This document shows, in pieces, positions 7,768-17,131 of a stretch of 34,617 bases of DNA. The notes beneath the pieces were generated by a model. The model was given only the letters and a program-made list of their open reading frames with translations. It searched no databases and was not told where the DNA came from. The position numbers and the translations under genes are program-made. The DNA is taken from NCBI GenBank assembly GCA_947489705.1, contig CANLEQ010000033.1, positions 1 to 34,617 of the forward strand, written 5' to 3'. Within the stretch, counting starts at the first letter, position 1. Every line of letters begins with the position of its first letter. The DNA comes from an uncultured Paracoccaceae bacterium. GTDB lineage: Bacteria; Pseudomonadota; Alphaproteobacteria; Rhodobacterales; Rhodobacteraceae.

Positions 7768-9288
7768 ATGACCTATCGCCCCCACGGAAAGCACCTGATT
7801 GCGGGTGAGAGGGTCGGGTCGGACAAGACCTTCGCCTCCGCGCCCGCCGACGGGCCCTCCCACGACTTCTGCGCCGGAACGCCCGCGCTGGTCGACCGGG
7901 CCGCCGAAGCCGCGGAGGCCGCCTTCGACGCCTATGCCGCGACCCCCCGCGAAGACCGCGCCGCGTTCCTCGAGGCGATCGCCGAAGAGCTCGAGGCGCG
8001 GGTCGACGACATCACCCCGACCGCCATGGCCGAGACGGGCCTGCCGGAGCCCCGCATCCGCTCGGTCGAGCTGCCCCGCACCGCCAACCAGATGCGGCTC
8101 TTCGCGCGCCATATCCGCGACGACGCCCATCTCGACCGGCGCCACGACGAGGGCCTGCCCGATCGGACGCCCATGCCGCGCCCCGACCTGCGGATGATCC
8201 AGCGCCCGATCGGACCTGTGGCCGTGTTCGGCGCATCGAACTTCCCGCTCGCCTTCTCGGTGCCGGGTGGCGACACCGCCGCAGCACTCGCGGCCGGCTG
8301 CCCGGTGATCGCCAAGGGGCACGACGCCCATCCCGGCACCGGCGAGCTGGCCGCCGAGGCCATCGCCGCCGCGATCGCGCGCACGGGAATGCCCGCGGGC
8401 ACGTTCTCGTTCCTCCAGGGCGGCGATCTCGGCGTGGGCCAGGCGCTGGTCCGGCATCCCCTCGTCAAGGCCGTGGGCTTCACGGGCTCACTCAATGGGG
8501 GCCGCGCGCTCTACGACCTCTGCGCGCAGCGCGACGAGCCGATCCCCTTCTTCGGCGAGCTCGGCTCGATCAATCCGATGTTCCTGCTTCCCGCCGCGAC
8601 CGAGGCGCGCGGCGCCGAGATCGGCACGGCATGGGCGGGGTCGCTCTGCATGGGGGCGGGTCAGTTCTGCACCAATCCCGGCATCGCCGTGGTGATCGAC
8701 GGCGCGGGCGCCGACGCGCTGCGCGACGCGGCGGCGCAGGCGTTGCACGAGATGGCGCCGCAGACCATGCTGACCGACGGGATCGCGGCGGCCTTCAAGG
8801 GCGGTGCCGCGCGCATGGCCGAAGAGAGGGGCGTGACGCCGCTGGTGACGACCGAACCCGCCGAGCGGTCGGCCACCCCGTTCCTTTTCGAGACGGATGC
8901 CGAGACATGGTTCGCGCGCGAAACGCTCGCCGAAGAGGTGTTCGGGCCGCTCGGCCTGATTGTGCGGTGCCGCGATGCGGGCGAGATGGAGCGGGTCGCA
9001 CGTTCGCTGAAGGGCCAGCTGACCGTCACGCTGCACATGGACGACGCGGATGCCGCCGCCGCGCGGGCCCTTTTGCCGATCGTGGAGCGCAAGGCGGGAC
9101 GCGTGCTCTTCAACGGCTTTCCGACCGGCGTCGAAGTGGCCGAGGCGATGGTTCACGGCGGCCCCTATCCGGCCTCGACGAATTTCGGCGCGACCAGCGT
9201 CGGGACGCTGTCGATCCGCCGCTTCCTGCGGCCCGTGTGCTTCCAGAACATCCCCGAAAGCGTCATGCCGGCCGACCTCGCCGGATGA
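7768..9288 (+). CDS. Aldehyde dehydrogenase, alpha-ketoglutaric semialdehyde dehydrogenase type
   Basis: This 506-residue protein is of the NAD(P)-dependent aldehyde dehydrogenase superfamily. Catalytic residues are Asn158 (FGASNFP), Lys183, Glu264 (FFGELGSINP) and the nucleophile Cys301 (GAGQFCTNPG). The FGELGSINPMFLLP and FCTNPG signatures are those of 2,5-dioxovalerate (alpha-ketoglutaric semialdehyde) dehydrogenases, which make 2-oxoglutarate at the end of oxidative pentose, hexarate and hydroxyproline pathways. The ATG at 7768 has GAGGAG 7 nt upstream. It follows the aldo/keto reductase by 40 nt and is probably the last gene of that operon, with a 157-nt gap before glpS. Other steps of such a pathway (lactonase, dehydratases) are not in this window. 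Confidence 0.85.
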   Translation: MTYRPHGKHLIAGERVGSDKTFASAPADGPSHDFCAGTPALVDRAAEAAEAAFDAYAATPREDRAAFLEAIAEELEARVDDITPTAMAETGLPEPRIRSVELPRTANQMRLFARHIRDDAHLDRRHDEGLPDRTPMPRPDLRMIQRPIGPVAVFGASNFPLAFSVPGGDTAAALAAGCPVIAKGHDAHPGTGELAAEAIAAAIARTGMPAGTFSFLQGGDLGVGQALVRHPLVKAVGFTGSLNGGRALYDLCAQRDEPIPFFGELGSINPMFLLPAATEARGAEIGTAWAGSLCMGAGQFCTNPGIAVVIDGAGADALRDAAAQALHEMAPQTMLTDGIAAAFKGGAARMAEERGVTPLVTTEPAERSATPFLFETDAETWFARETLAEEVFGPLGLIVRCRDAGEMERVARSLKGQLTVTLHMDDADAAAARALLPIVERKAGRVLFNGFPTGVEVAEAMVHGGPYPASTNFGATSVGTLSIRRFLRPVCFQNIPESVMPADLAG

Positions 9289-9367
9289 GCGCGCGGGGGC
9301 GGGCCGACGCCACCGCGCAGGTACGTCCAACCATCGGATGCGCGACGCGAGGTCAACAAAAGAGCGG

Positions 9368-9399
9368 TGGACAAATCGTCCAATCTCAGGCCTTTATGG
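9368..9399 (+). promoter_or_regulatory. Possible promoter/operator upstream of the glp operon
   Basis: In the 157-nt gap before glpS, TGGACAAATCGTCCA (9368-9382) is an inverted repeat with 5-bp arms. Its first six bases could serve as a -35 (TGGACA), with CTTTAT 18 nt later as a weak -10. CGTCCAA also occurs at 9324-9330. This is only a weak consensus match. Confidence 0.25.
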
Positions 9400-9445
9400 G
9401 ATCCCGAGCGATACGTGTGCGGCGACGGACGAAAGGGAAGCGGCG

Positions 9446-10531
9446 ATGACATTGACGCTTGAGAATGTCTCGAAGGTGGTGCAGGGCGACACCCATATCC
9501 ACCCCACGGACCTCACGCTGGAGCCCGGCACGATGAACGTGCTGCTGGGCCCCACATCGGCGGGCAAGACGTCGCTGATGCGGCTGATGGCGGGCCTCGA
9601 CCAGCCCACCACGGGCCGCGTCCTCTGGCAGGGCGACGACGTGACCGGCCAGCGCGTGCAGGATCGCAAGGTGGCGATGGTCTACCAGCAATTCATCAAC
9701 TACCCTTCGATGAGCGTCTACGACAACATCGCCTCGCCGATGCGCCTTCTGGGCCTCGACGCGGACGAGATCGACCGCCGCGTGCGCGAGGCCGCCGACC
9801 TCATGCAGCTGACCCCCCAGATCGACCGCAGGCCGCTGGAGCTTTCGGGCGGTCAGCAGCAGCGCTGCGCGCTGGCCCGCGCGCTGGTCAAGAATGCGGG
9901 CCTCGTACTGCTCGACGAGCCCTTGGCCAATCTCGACTACAAGCTGCGCGAGGAACTTCGCGCCGAGATCCCGAAGATCTTCGAACGCTCGGGCTCGATC
10001 TTCGTCTACGCCACGACCGAGCCCGAGGAGGCGCTGCTGCTGGGCGGGAATTGCGCCACGCTCTGGCAGGGGCGCGTCACGCAGTTCGGGCCGACGCCGA
10101 CCGTCTATCGCCAGCCGGCCGACGCCACCACGGCGCGCGTCTTCTCCGACCCGCCGATGAACTTCGTCGAGATCGAGAAGCGCGGCGACGCGGTTCGGTT
10201 CAGCGAGGGGCACGAGGTGCCCGCCTCGACGCTGGGCCGCGATCTGGCGGACGGAACCTATATTGCGGGCTTCAGGCCCAACCACCTGTCGCTCGAGGAC
10301 CGGGAGACGGGGCTCAGCTTCGACACGCGGCTGGTCGTGACCGAGATCACGGGATCCGAGACCTACGTTCATATCGACCACGACAAGGGCCGCTGGGTCG
10401 GCCTCGTGCATGGCGTGCGCCACCTCGAACCGGGACAGCCGCTCCGCGTGCATCTCGAGCCGCGGCACGTCTATCTCTTCGACGCGAAGGGCCACCTCGT
10501 GCAGCCCGCGCCCTATGCGGAGGCCGCCTGA
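9446..10531 (+). CDS. glpS: Glycerol ABC transporter ATP-binding protein GlpS
   Basis: This 361-residue ATPase of the carbohydrate CUT1 type is recognised as GlpS from its order in glpS-T-P-Q-DUF2160-V, the glycerol importer arrangement known in rhizobia. Walker A is GPTSAGKT (35-42), the ABC signature is an intact LSGGQQQR (133-140), and Walker B is LVLLDEP (153-159). The H-loop, usually VTHDQxEA, reads YATTEPEEA, so the switch histidine is a threonine (Thr191). A C-terminal TOBE-like regulatory domain covers about 230-361. The stop codon overlaps the glpT start (TGATG). A heterodimer with GlpT, which has the complementary defect, is the likely working form. The protein would sit on the inner face of the membrane. 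Confidence 0.9.
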   Translation: MTLTLENVSKVVQGDTHIHPTDLTLEPGTMNVLLGPTSAGKTSLMRLMAGLDQPTTGRVLWQGDDVTGQRVQDRKVAMVYQQFINYPSMSVYDNIASPMRLLGLDADEIDRRVREAADLMQLTPQIDRRPLELSGGQQQRCALARALVKNAGLVLLDEPLANLDYKLREELRAEIPKIFERSGSIFVYATTEPEEALLLGGNCATLWQGRVTQFGPTPTVYRQPADATTARVFSDPPMNFVEIEKRGDAVRFSEGHEVPASTLGRDLADGTYIAGFRPNHLSLEDRETGLSFDTRLVVTEITGSETYVHIDHDKGRWVGLVHGVRHLEPGQPLRVHLEPRHVYLFDAKGHLVQPAPYAEAA

Positions 10532-11637
10532 TGGCCAAGATCACCCTCGACACGCTGGCGCATTCCTATGTCGACGACCCGAAATCCCCCGCGGATTTCG
10601 CGCTGCAGGAGCTCAACCACGACTGGGCGGACGGCGAGGCCTATGCGCTGCTTGGCCCCTCGGGATGCGGCAAGTCCACGCTGCTCAACATCATCTCGGG
10701 GCTTCTGGTGCCCTCGCACGGGCGGGTGCTCTTCGACGGCGAGGACGTGACGCACCTGCCGACGGCCGACCGCAACATTGCCCAGGTGTTCCAGTTCCCC
10801 GTCGTCTACGACACGATGACGGTGCGCCAGAACCTTGCCTTTCCGCTGCGCAACCGCGGCCTGCCCGCGAGCGAGATCGACGCGCGGGTCGACCGTGTCG
10901 GCCGCATGATCGACATGGAGGACGTGCTCGACCGCCGGGCGAGCGGCCTCACGGCCGACGCCAAGCAGAAGATCAGCCTCGGGCGCGGCATGGTGCGCGA
11001 CGACGTGAACGCGCTCCTCTTCGACGAGCCGCTGACGGTGATCGACCCGCACATGAAATGGGAGCTGCGGACCCAGCTGAAAAAGCTGCACCACGATTTC
11101 GGCCACACGATGATCTACGTCACCCACGACCAGACCGAGGCGCTGACCTTCGCCGACAAGGTGGTCGTGATGCATGACGGCCGCGTGGTGCAGATCGGCA
11201 CGCCCGACGAGCTTTTCGAGCGACCCGCCCATACCTTCGTGGGCTATTTCATCGGTTCGCCCGGCATGAACCTCTTCGACGCCGAGATCGACGGCCGCAA
11301 GGCACGGATCGCGGGAACGCAGTTCGACCTCGGCACCTGCTACGGGCTCAAGGGCGGAAAGACCCGGATCGGCGTGCGGCCGGAATATATCCGCCTCGGC
11401 GATCACGGCCTGCCCGCGCGCGTCACCCGCGTCGAGGATGTGGGCCGGCACAAGATCGTGCGGCTCGACCTCGGCGGACAGCAGGTCGCGGCGATCATGG
11501 CCGAGGGGCAGAGCGTCCCCTCCGGCGGCACGCATGTGCAGTTCGTCGAGGGCGGCGTCAACATCTACGAGGACGAGTGGCGCGTGCCCCCCGAAGGCGG
11601 CGACGCGCCGCTCGCCGCGAAGAAGGAGGCCGCGTGA
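10531..11637 (+). CDS. glpT: Glycerol ABC transporter ATP-binding protein GlpT
   Basis: This 368-residue ATPase is the partner of GlpS. Walker A is GPSGCGKST (42-50), Walker B is ALLFDEP (161-167) and the H-loop is canonical, VTHDQTEA, with His199. The ABC signature, normally LSGGQ, is degenerate and reads LTADAKQK (140-147). The C-terminal third is a TOBE-like domain. The ATG at 10531 overlaps the glpS stop by one base, and its own stop overlaps the glpP start in the same way. Not to be confused with the E. coli glycerol-3-phosphate antiporter of the same symbol. The substrate assignment to glycerol is by operon type and not by any residue in this protein. Confidence 0.9.
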   Translation: MAKITLDTLAHSYVDDPKSPADFALQELNHDWADGEAYALLGPSGCGKSTLLNIISGLLVPSHGRVLFDGEDVTHLPTADRNIAQVFQFPVVYDTMTVRQNLAFPLRNRGLPASEIDARVDRVGRMIDMEDVLDRRASGLTADAKQKISLGRGMVRDDVNALLFDEPLTVIDPHMKWELRTQLKKLHHDFGHTMIYVTHDQTEALTFADKVVVMHDGRVVQIGTPDELFERPAHTFVGYFIGSPGMNLFDAEIDGRKARIAGTQFDLGTCYGLKGGKTRIGVRPEYIRLGDHGLPARVTRVEDVGRHKIVRLDLGGQQVAAIMAEGQSVPSGGTHVQFVEGGVNIYEDEWRVPPEGGDAPLAAKKEAA

Positions 11638-12505
11638 TGAAGACCGACAACCAGAAGGCCTGGTTCCTGGTCCTGCCGGTCCTGATCCTCGTCGCCTTCT
11701 CGGCGGTCATCCCGCTGATGACGGTGGTCAACTATTCGGTGCAGGACACGTTCGGCAACAACCAGTTCTTCTGGGCCGGCCTCGCATGGTTCGAGGACAT
11801 GCTGCAATCGGAGCGCATGTGGAACGCGCTGGGCCGTCAGATCGTGTTTTCGGGCATCATCCTCGCGATCGAGGTGCCGCTGGGGATCTTCGTCGCGCTC
11901 AACATGCCCAAGAAGGGGTTCTGGGCGTCGTTCTGCCTCGTCCTCATCTCGCTGCCGCTGCTGATCCCGTGGAACGTGGTAGGCACGATCTGGCAGATCT
12001 TCGGCCGGGTCGATATCGGGCTTCTGGGCTATACGCTCGACGCGCTCGGGATCGACTACAACTACACGCAAGGATTCTACGCGGCCTGGGCCACAGTCAT
12101 CGCGATGGATGTCTGGCACTGGACCTCGCTGGTGGCGCTCCTGGCCTATGCCGGGCTGCAATCCATCCCCGACGCCTATTACCAGGCCGCCAAGATCGAC
12201 CAGGCGAGCCGGTGGGCCGTGTTCCGCTATATCGAGCTGCCCAAGATGCGCGGCGTGCTGACCATCGCGATCCTGCTGCGCTTCATGGACAGCTTCAAGA
12301 TCTATACCGAGCCCTTCGTGCTGACCGGCGGCGGGCCCGGCAACGCCACCACCTTCCTCAGCATCGATCTCGTCAAGATGGCGCTCGGACAGTTCGACCT
12401 CGGCCCGGCGGCGGCCTTCTCTCTGATGTATTTCCTCGTCATCATGGTGATCAGCTACGTCTTCTACATCGTCATGACGAATCTCGACAAGGAGGAGGGC
12501 GGCAA

Positions 12506-12509
<4 letters not shown>
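11637..12509 (+). CDS. glpP: Glycerol ABC transporter permease GlpP
   Basis: This 290-residue permease has six predicted membrane helices and the MalF/UgpA-type fold. The EAA coupling loop reads AYYQAAKIDQASRWAVFRYI (178-197), where the ATPase coupling helix docks. The ATG at 11637 follows AAGGAGG and overlaps the glpT stop codon. It forms the channel with GlpQ in the inner membrane. The stop overlaps the glpQ start by four bases (ATGA). Confidence 0.9.
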
Positions 12510-13398
<889 letters not shown>

Positions 13399-13399
<1 letters not shown>

Positions 13400-13830
13400 T
13401 GAACGACAGCGACGACATCCGCGTCTCCCACGGCCACAAGGGCCTCTTCGCCGCGCTGATCGTGCCGTGGGTCGCCGTCGGCATCTTTCTCCTCGTGGCC
13501 GCGATGCGGGCGAGCGGCGAGGACGGCGCGATCGCCTGGACCGCGTCGCTCAATCCCGGGGGCTGGATGGCCTGGGTGCTGCCCACCGCGCTCTTCTTCT
13601 GGCTCGTGGCGGGAACGCTGGTCCTCTTCTCCATCCTCGCGATCCGCTATCCCGAAACCCCCAGGCTCGGCGTGCTCGGGATCGAGACCACGCGGGGCGA
13701 CCGCCTCTTCATCTCGCTCCTCGCGGCGGGTTTCATCAATCTTGCCTGGCTGAGCATGGCTCTCGGCCCGCAATATCTGGCGCTCGTCGTCAGCCTTGTC
13801 GTCGCCGCGGCGATCTTCCGCTTCGCATGA
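13399..13830 (+). CDS. Small integral membrane protein (DUF2160) of the glp operon
   Basis: This 143-residue protein has four predicted membrane segments (about 15-33, 55-80, 100-120 and 122-143) and little else. It matches the small DUF2160 protein that regularly sits between the glpQ permease and glpV binding-protein genes of glycerol ABC operons, sometimes called GlpU. Its function is not established. Constant linkage suggests an accessory transporter subunit or a facilitator. The ATG overlaps the glpQ stop by one base, so it is cotranslated. A 37-nt gap separates it from glpV, which has its own strong ribosome site. Confidence 0.8.
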
Positions 13831-13867
13831 CGCAATCAACTGTTCGTATATCCAAGGGAGGACTACA

Positions 13868-15589
13868 ATGAACCTATCGCTCAGATCGACCACCGCAGTC
13901 GCGGTGGCGCTCGGGTTTCTCTCCGTTCCCGCCTTCGCGGGCATGGAAGAGGCCATGGAATTCCTCGACACCGAAATCGACGGCGTCTCGACCCTGTCCC
14001 GCGAGGAGCAGGAAGCCGAGATGCAGTGGTTCATCGATGCGGCCGAGGCGTTCCAGGGCATGGACATCAACGTCGTCTCCGAGACGATCACCACGCACGA
14101 ATACGAATCCCAGGTGCTGGCCCCGGCCTTCTCGGCCATCACCGGCATCAACCTGACGCATGACCTGATCGGCGAGGGCGACGTGGTCGAACGCCTCCAG
14201 GTCCAGATGCAGTCCGGCCAGAACGTCTATGACGCCTTCGTCAACGACAGCGACCTGATCGGCACCCACTGGCGCTACGGTCAGGCACGCAACCTCACCG
14301 AATGGATGGAGGGCGAGGCGGCCGACGTGACCTCGCCGACGCTCGATCTCGACGATTTCATCGGGCTCGAGTTCACCACCGCGCCCGACGGCGCGCTCTA
14401 CCAGCTTCCGGACCAGCAATTCGCGAACCTCTACTGGTTCCGGTACGACTGGTTCAACGACGAGAAGAACCAGGCCGATTTCCAGGAGGAATACGGCTAC
14501 GAACTGGGCGTGCCGGTGAACTGGGCCGCCTACGAGGATATCGCCGAGTTCTTCACCGGCCGCGATCTCAGCCACATGGACATCGACGGCGAGATCTACG
14601 GCAACATGGATTACGGCAAGAAGGACCCCTCGCTCGGATGGCGCTATACCGATGCGTGGATGTCGATGGCCGGGATGGGCGACACGGGCGAGCCCAACGG
14701 CCTGCCGGTCGACGAATGGGGCATCCGCGTCAACGAGAACTCGCAGCCCGTCGGCGCCTGCATGGATCGCGGCGGTGCCACGAACTCGCCCGCGGCTGTC
14801 TATGCCGTCGACAAGGCGATCGAGTGGCTCCAGAACTACTCCCCGCCCGCCGCGGCCGGCATGACCTTCTCCGAGGCCGGTCCGGTTCCCGCACAGGGCC
14901 AGATCGCGCAGCAGATGTTCATGTACACCACCTTCGTGCCGCCTCTCGTGGCCTCCGAAGAGGTGATGAACGAGGACGGCACGCCCAAATGGCGCCTCGC
15001 CCCCTCGCCGCACGGCGTCTACTGGGAAGAGGGCATGAAGGTCGGCTATCAGGACGTGGGCTCCTGGACGATCCTCGACAGCACGCCGACCGACCGGGCC
15101 AAGGCCGCGTGGCTCTATGCGCAGTTCGTGACCTCCAAGACCGTCGACGTGAAGAAGTCCGACGTGGGGCTGACCTTCATCCGCGACAGCACGATCAACT
15201 CCGAGCATTTCACCGAGCGCGCGCCGCGTCTGGGTGGTCTGGTCGAGTTCTATCGCTCGCCCGCACGCACGCAATGGTCGCCCACGGGCACCAACGTGCC
15301 GGACTATCCCAAGCTGGCACAGCTCTGGTGGCAGAACATCGGCGACGCCATGTCGGGCGCCAAGACCACCCAGGCGGCCCTCGACACGCTCTGCTCGGAC
15401 ATGGAGGACGTGATGAGCCGGCTCGAGCGGGCCGGCGTCCAGGGTGATCTGGGTCCCGTGCTCAACGACGAGGAGAGCGCGGAATACTGGCTCGAACAGC
15501 CCGGCGCGCCCAAGCCGGCCCTCGAGAACGAGGAAGAAGAGCCCGAGACGATCTCCTACGACGAGCTCGTCCAGTCCTGGCAGCAATAG
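13868..15589 (+). CDS. glpV: Glycerol ABC transporter substrate-binding protein GlpV
   Basis: This 573-residue precursor, much longer than most sugar-binding proteins, has the size typical of GlpV. A signal peptide (NLSLRSTTAVAVALGFLS, then VPAFA) ends near residue 24. The mature domain has the two-lobed type with many aromatic residues, as in LYWFRYDWFND (about 190-200), that could line a polyol pocket. The C-terminus is rich in Glu (NEEEEPETISYDEL). The ATG at 13868 follows GGGAGGA by 6 nt. The binding protein would capture glycerol in the periplasm for GlpPQST. No glpD, glpK or glpR is present beside the operon. Confidence 0.88.
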   Translation: MNLSLRSTTAVAVALGFLSVPAFAGMEEAMEFLDTEIDGVSTLSREEQEAEMQWFIDAAEAFQGMDINVVSETITTHEYESQVLAPAFSAITGINLTHDLIGEGDVVERLQVQMQSGQNVYDAFVNDSDLIGTHWRYGQARNLTEWMEGEAADVTSPTLDLDDFIGLEFTTAPDGALYQLPDQQFANLYWFRYDWFNDEKNQADFQEEYGYELGVPVNWAAYEDIAEFFTGRDLSHMDIDGEIYGNMDYGKKDPSLGWRYTDAWMSMAGMGDTGEPNGLPVDEWGIRVNENSQPVGACMDRGGATNSPAAVYAVDKAIEWLQNYSPPAAAGMTFSEAGPVPAQGQIAQQMFMYTTFVPPLVASEEVMNEDGTPKWRLAPSPHGVYWEEGMKVGYQDVGSWTILDSTPTDRAKAAWLYAQFVTSKTVDVKKSDVGLTFIRDSTINSEHFTERAPRLGGLVEFYRSPARTQWSPTGTNVPDYPKLAQLWWQNIGDAMSGAKTTQAALDTLCSDMEDVMSRLERAGVQGDLGPVLNDEESAEYWLEQPGAPKPALENEEEEPETISYDELVQSWQQ

Positions 15590-15598
15590 GCGCCGACG

Positions 15599-15632
15599 CT
15601 CCGGGGCACGCGCGTGCAGCCGTGCCCCGGAG
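15599..15632 (+). terminator. Strong hairpin closing the glp operon
   Basis: CTCCGGGGCAC (15599-15609) and GTGCCCCGGAG (15622-15632) form a perfect 11-bp stem with a 12-nt loop, 10 nt after the glpV stop. It is followed by a C-rich stretch and not a T-run. It lies between convergent operons and may serve both directions. Confidence 0.65.
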
Positions 15633-15735
15633 ACCTCTCCCCCCACCCTCGCGACGGAAGCTCCGCCGGATCCCCCGCGACGATCCTGCAGATACGCGTC
15701 AGCCGGTCGAGCGATATGCGCCCCCGAAGATCCGC

Positions 15736-17130
15736 TCAGGGAAGGATCGTGCCCGGCAGTGCGGACCAGAGCACCCGCCACGTGACGCTCGCGGCAAGGA
15801 GCAGCGCGAGCGCGGTCCAGAGCGTGCCACGCGCCATCCCGCCGAGCGTGGCGATGCCGCTTTCGGGCGCCACGCCGAAGACGCCCGGCCCCACGATCCG
15901 TAGATAGTAGAAGAGCGACAGGGCGGTGTTGGCGATCGCGACCACCACCAGCCAGCCCAGCTCGGCGTCGAGCGTCGCGGTGAAGAGCGCGAACTTGCCC
16001 AGAAACCCCGCCAGCGGCGGGATCCCCACGAAAGACAGGAACGCCAGGATCAGCGCGCAGACGATGCCGGGCCGGACGCGGATCAGGCCTGCCCAGTCGT
16101 TGCGTGCGGTGCGTCCGCGCAATTCGGCCACGGCGGCGAAGGCCACGATGTTGGCCACGGCATAGACGCCCATGAAGGCCAGAAGCGCGGGCAGCGCCTG
16201 CGGCGTGCGCCCCGCCACCGCCACGGCCATCAGCGCATATCCCGTCTGGCTGACCGACGACCATCCGATGAGCCGCCGCAGATCCTCCTGCCAGAGTGCC
16301 GAGAGATTGCCGAGCGTCATGGTGAGGGCCGCCACCAGCGCCACCAGAAGCGACAGCGTCTGCACGCCCGGGGCGAGCGAGATCAACCGGTAGAGCGCCA
16401 CCGCACCCGCGATCTTCGGCACCACGGTCAGGAACGCGGCCGCGGGCACGGGCGCACCTTCGGCGACATCGGGCACCCAGGCATGACCCGGAACGGCGCC
16501 GAGCTTGAAGAACAGCCCCGTCACGATCAGCACGAGCCCCGTCAGCGTCAGCGGATCGTCCGGGATCGATCCCGAAAGCTGCCGGTAATCGGTGCTGCCG
16601 GCCATGCCCGTCACCAGCACCGCGCCGATCACCAGAAGCCCGTTGGCCAGCGCGCCCATGAGGAAATACTTCATCCCCGCTTCGAGCGAGATCTCCCAGT
16701 CGCGGTGATAGGCGGCGAGCACATAGCCCGTGACCGAGGACAGAAGTACCCCCATCACCAGCTGCATGAGATCCGCGGCACCCGCCATCGCCATCGCGCC
16801 CAGCGCCGAGAGGAGAAGCATGGCATAGAATTCGCCGTGCCGCCGGTCAGTCGTGAACCAGCGCGGCGCCAGTGCCGCGCAGGATGCGGTGACCCCGAGG
16901 ATCAGCAGGCGCGCCCAGGCGGTCGCCCCGTCGATCGCGAACGTCCCCGAGAAGGTCAGCCGCGTCTCCCCCGCCATCGCGTGGGCGAGGATCGCCGCCA
17001 CGGCGAGCCCAGCGATCGCCAGGATGGCGCACCAGCCATGCCGGCGCTGCGGCAGGATCATCGCCAGAAGCAGCACGGCCAGGGCGGTGAACAGGACGCC
17101 GAGCTCGGGGGCGAGATCGCCGATCGGCAT
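15736..17130 (-). CDS. nuoN: Complex I-like antiporter-type subunit NuoN
   Basis: This 464-residue protein of about 14 membrane helices is homologous to the NuoN proton-pumping subunit. The TM7 lysine is Lys209 (FFKLG), followed by HAWVPDVAEGAP, and the TM8 lysine is Lys239 (VPKIAG). The usual TM5 glutamate (E. coli NuoN GIEL) is Leu129 here, in MGVLLSS. The ATG at 17130 has GGAGGG 6 nt upstream and lies one base after the nuoM stop. It is the last gene of the eight-gene membrane-arm cluster, and the nearest downstream gene is the convergent glpV. Loss of the TM5 acid suggests that proton translocation in this subunit is altered. Confidence 0.88.
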   Translation of the reverse strand: MPIGDLAPELGVLFTALAVLLLAMILPQRRHGWCAILAIAGLAVAAILAHAMAGETRLTFSGTFAIDGATAWARLLILGVTASCAALAPRWFTTDRRHGEFYAMLLLSALGAMAMAGAADLMQLVMGVLLSSVTGYVLAAYHRDWEISLEAGMKYFLMGALANGLLVIGAVLVTGMAGSTDYRQLSGSIPDDPLTLTGLVLIVTGLFFKLGAVPGHAWVPDVAEGAPVPAAAFLTVVPKIAGAVALYRLISLAPGVQTLSLLVALVAALTMTLGNLSALWQEDLRRLIGWSSVSQTGYALMAVAVAGRTPQALPALLAFMGVYAVANIVAFAAVAELRGRTARNDWAGLIRVRPGIVCALILAFLSFVGIPPLAGFLGKFALFTATLDAELGWLVVVAIANTALSLFYYLRIVGPGVFGVAPESGIATLGGMARGTLWTALALLLAASVTWRVLWSALPGTILP

Positions 17131-17131
17131 C

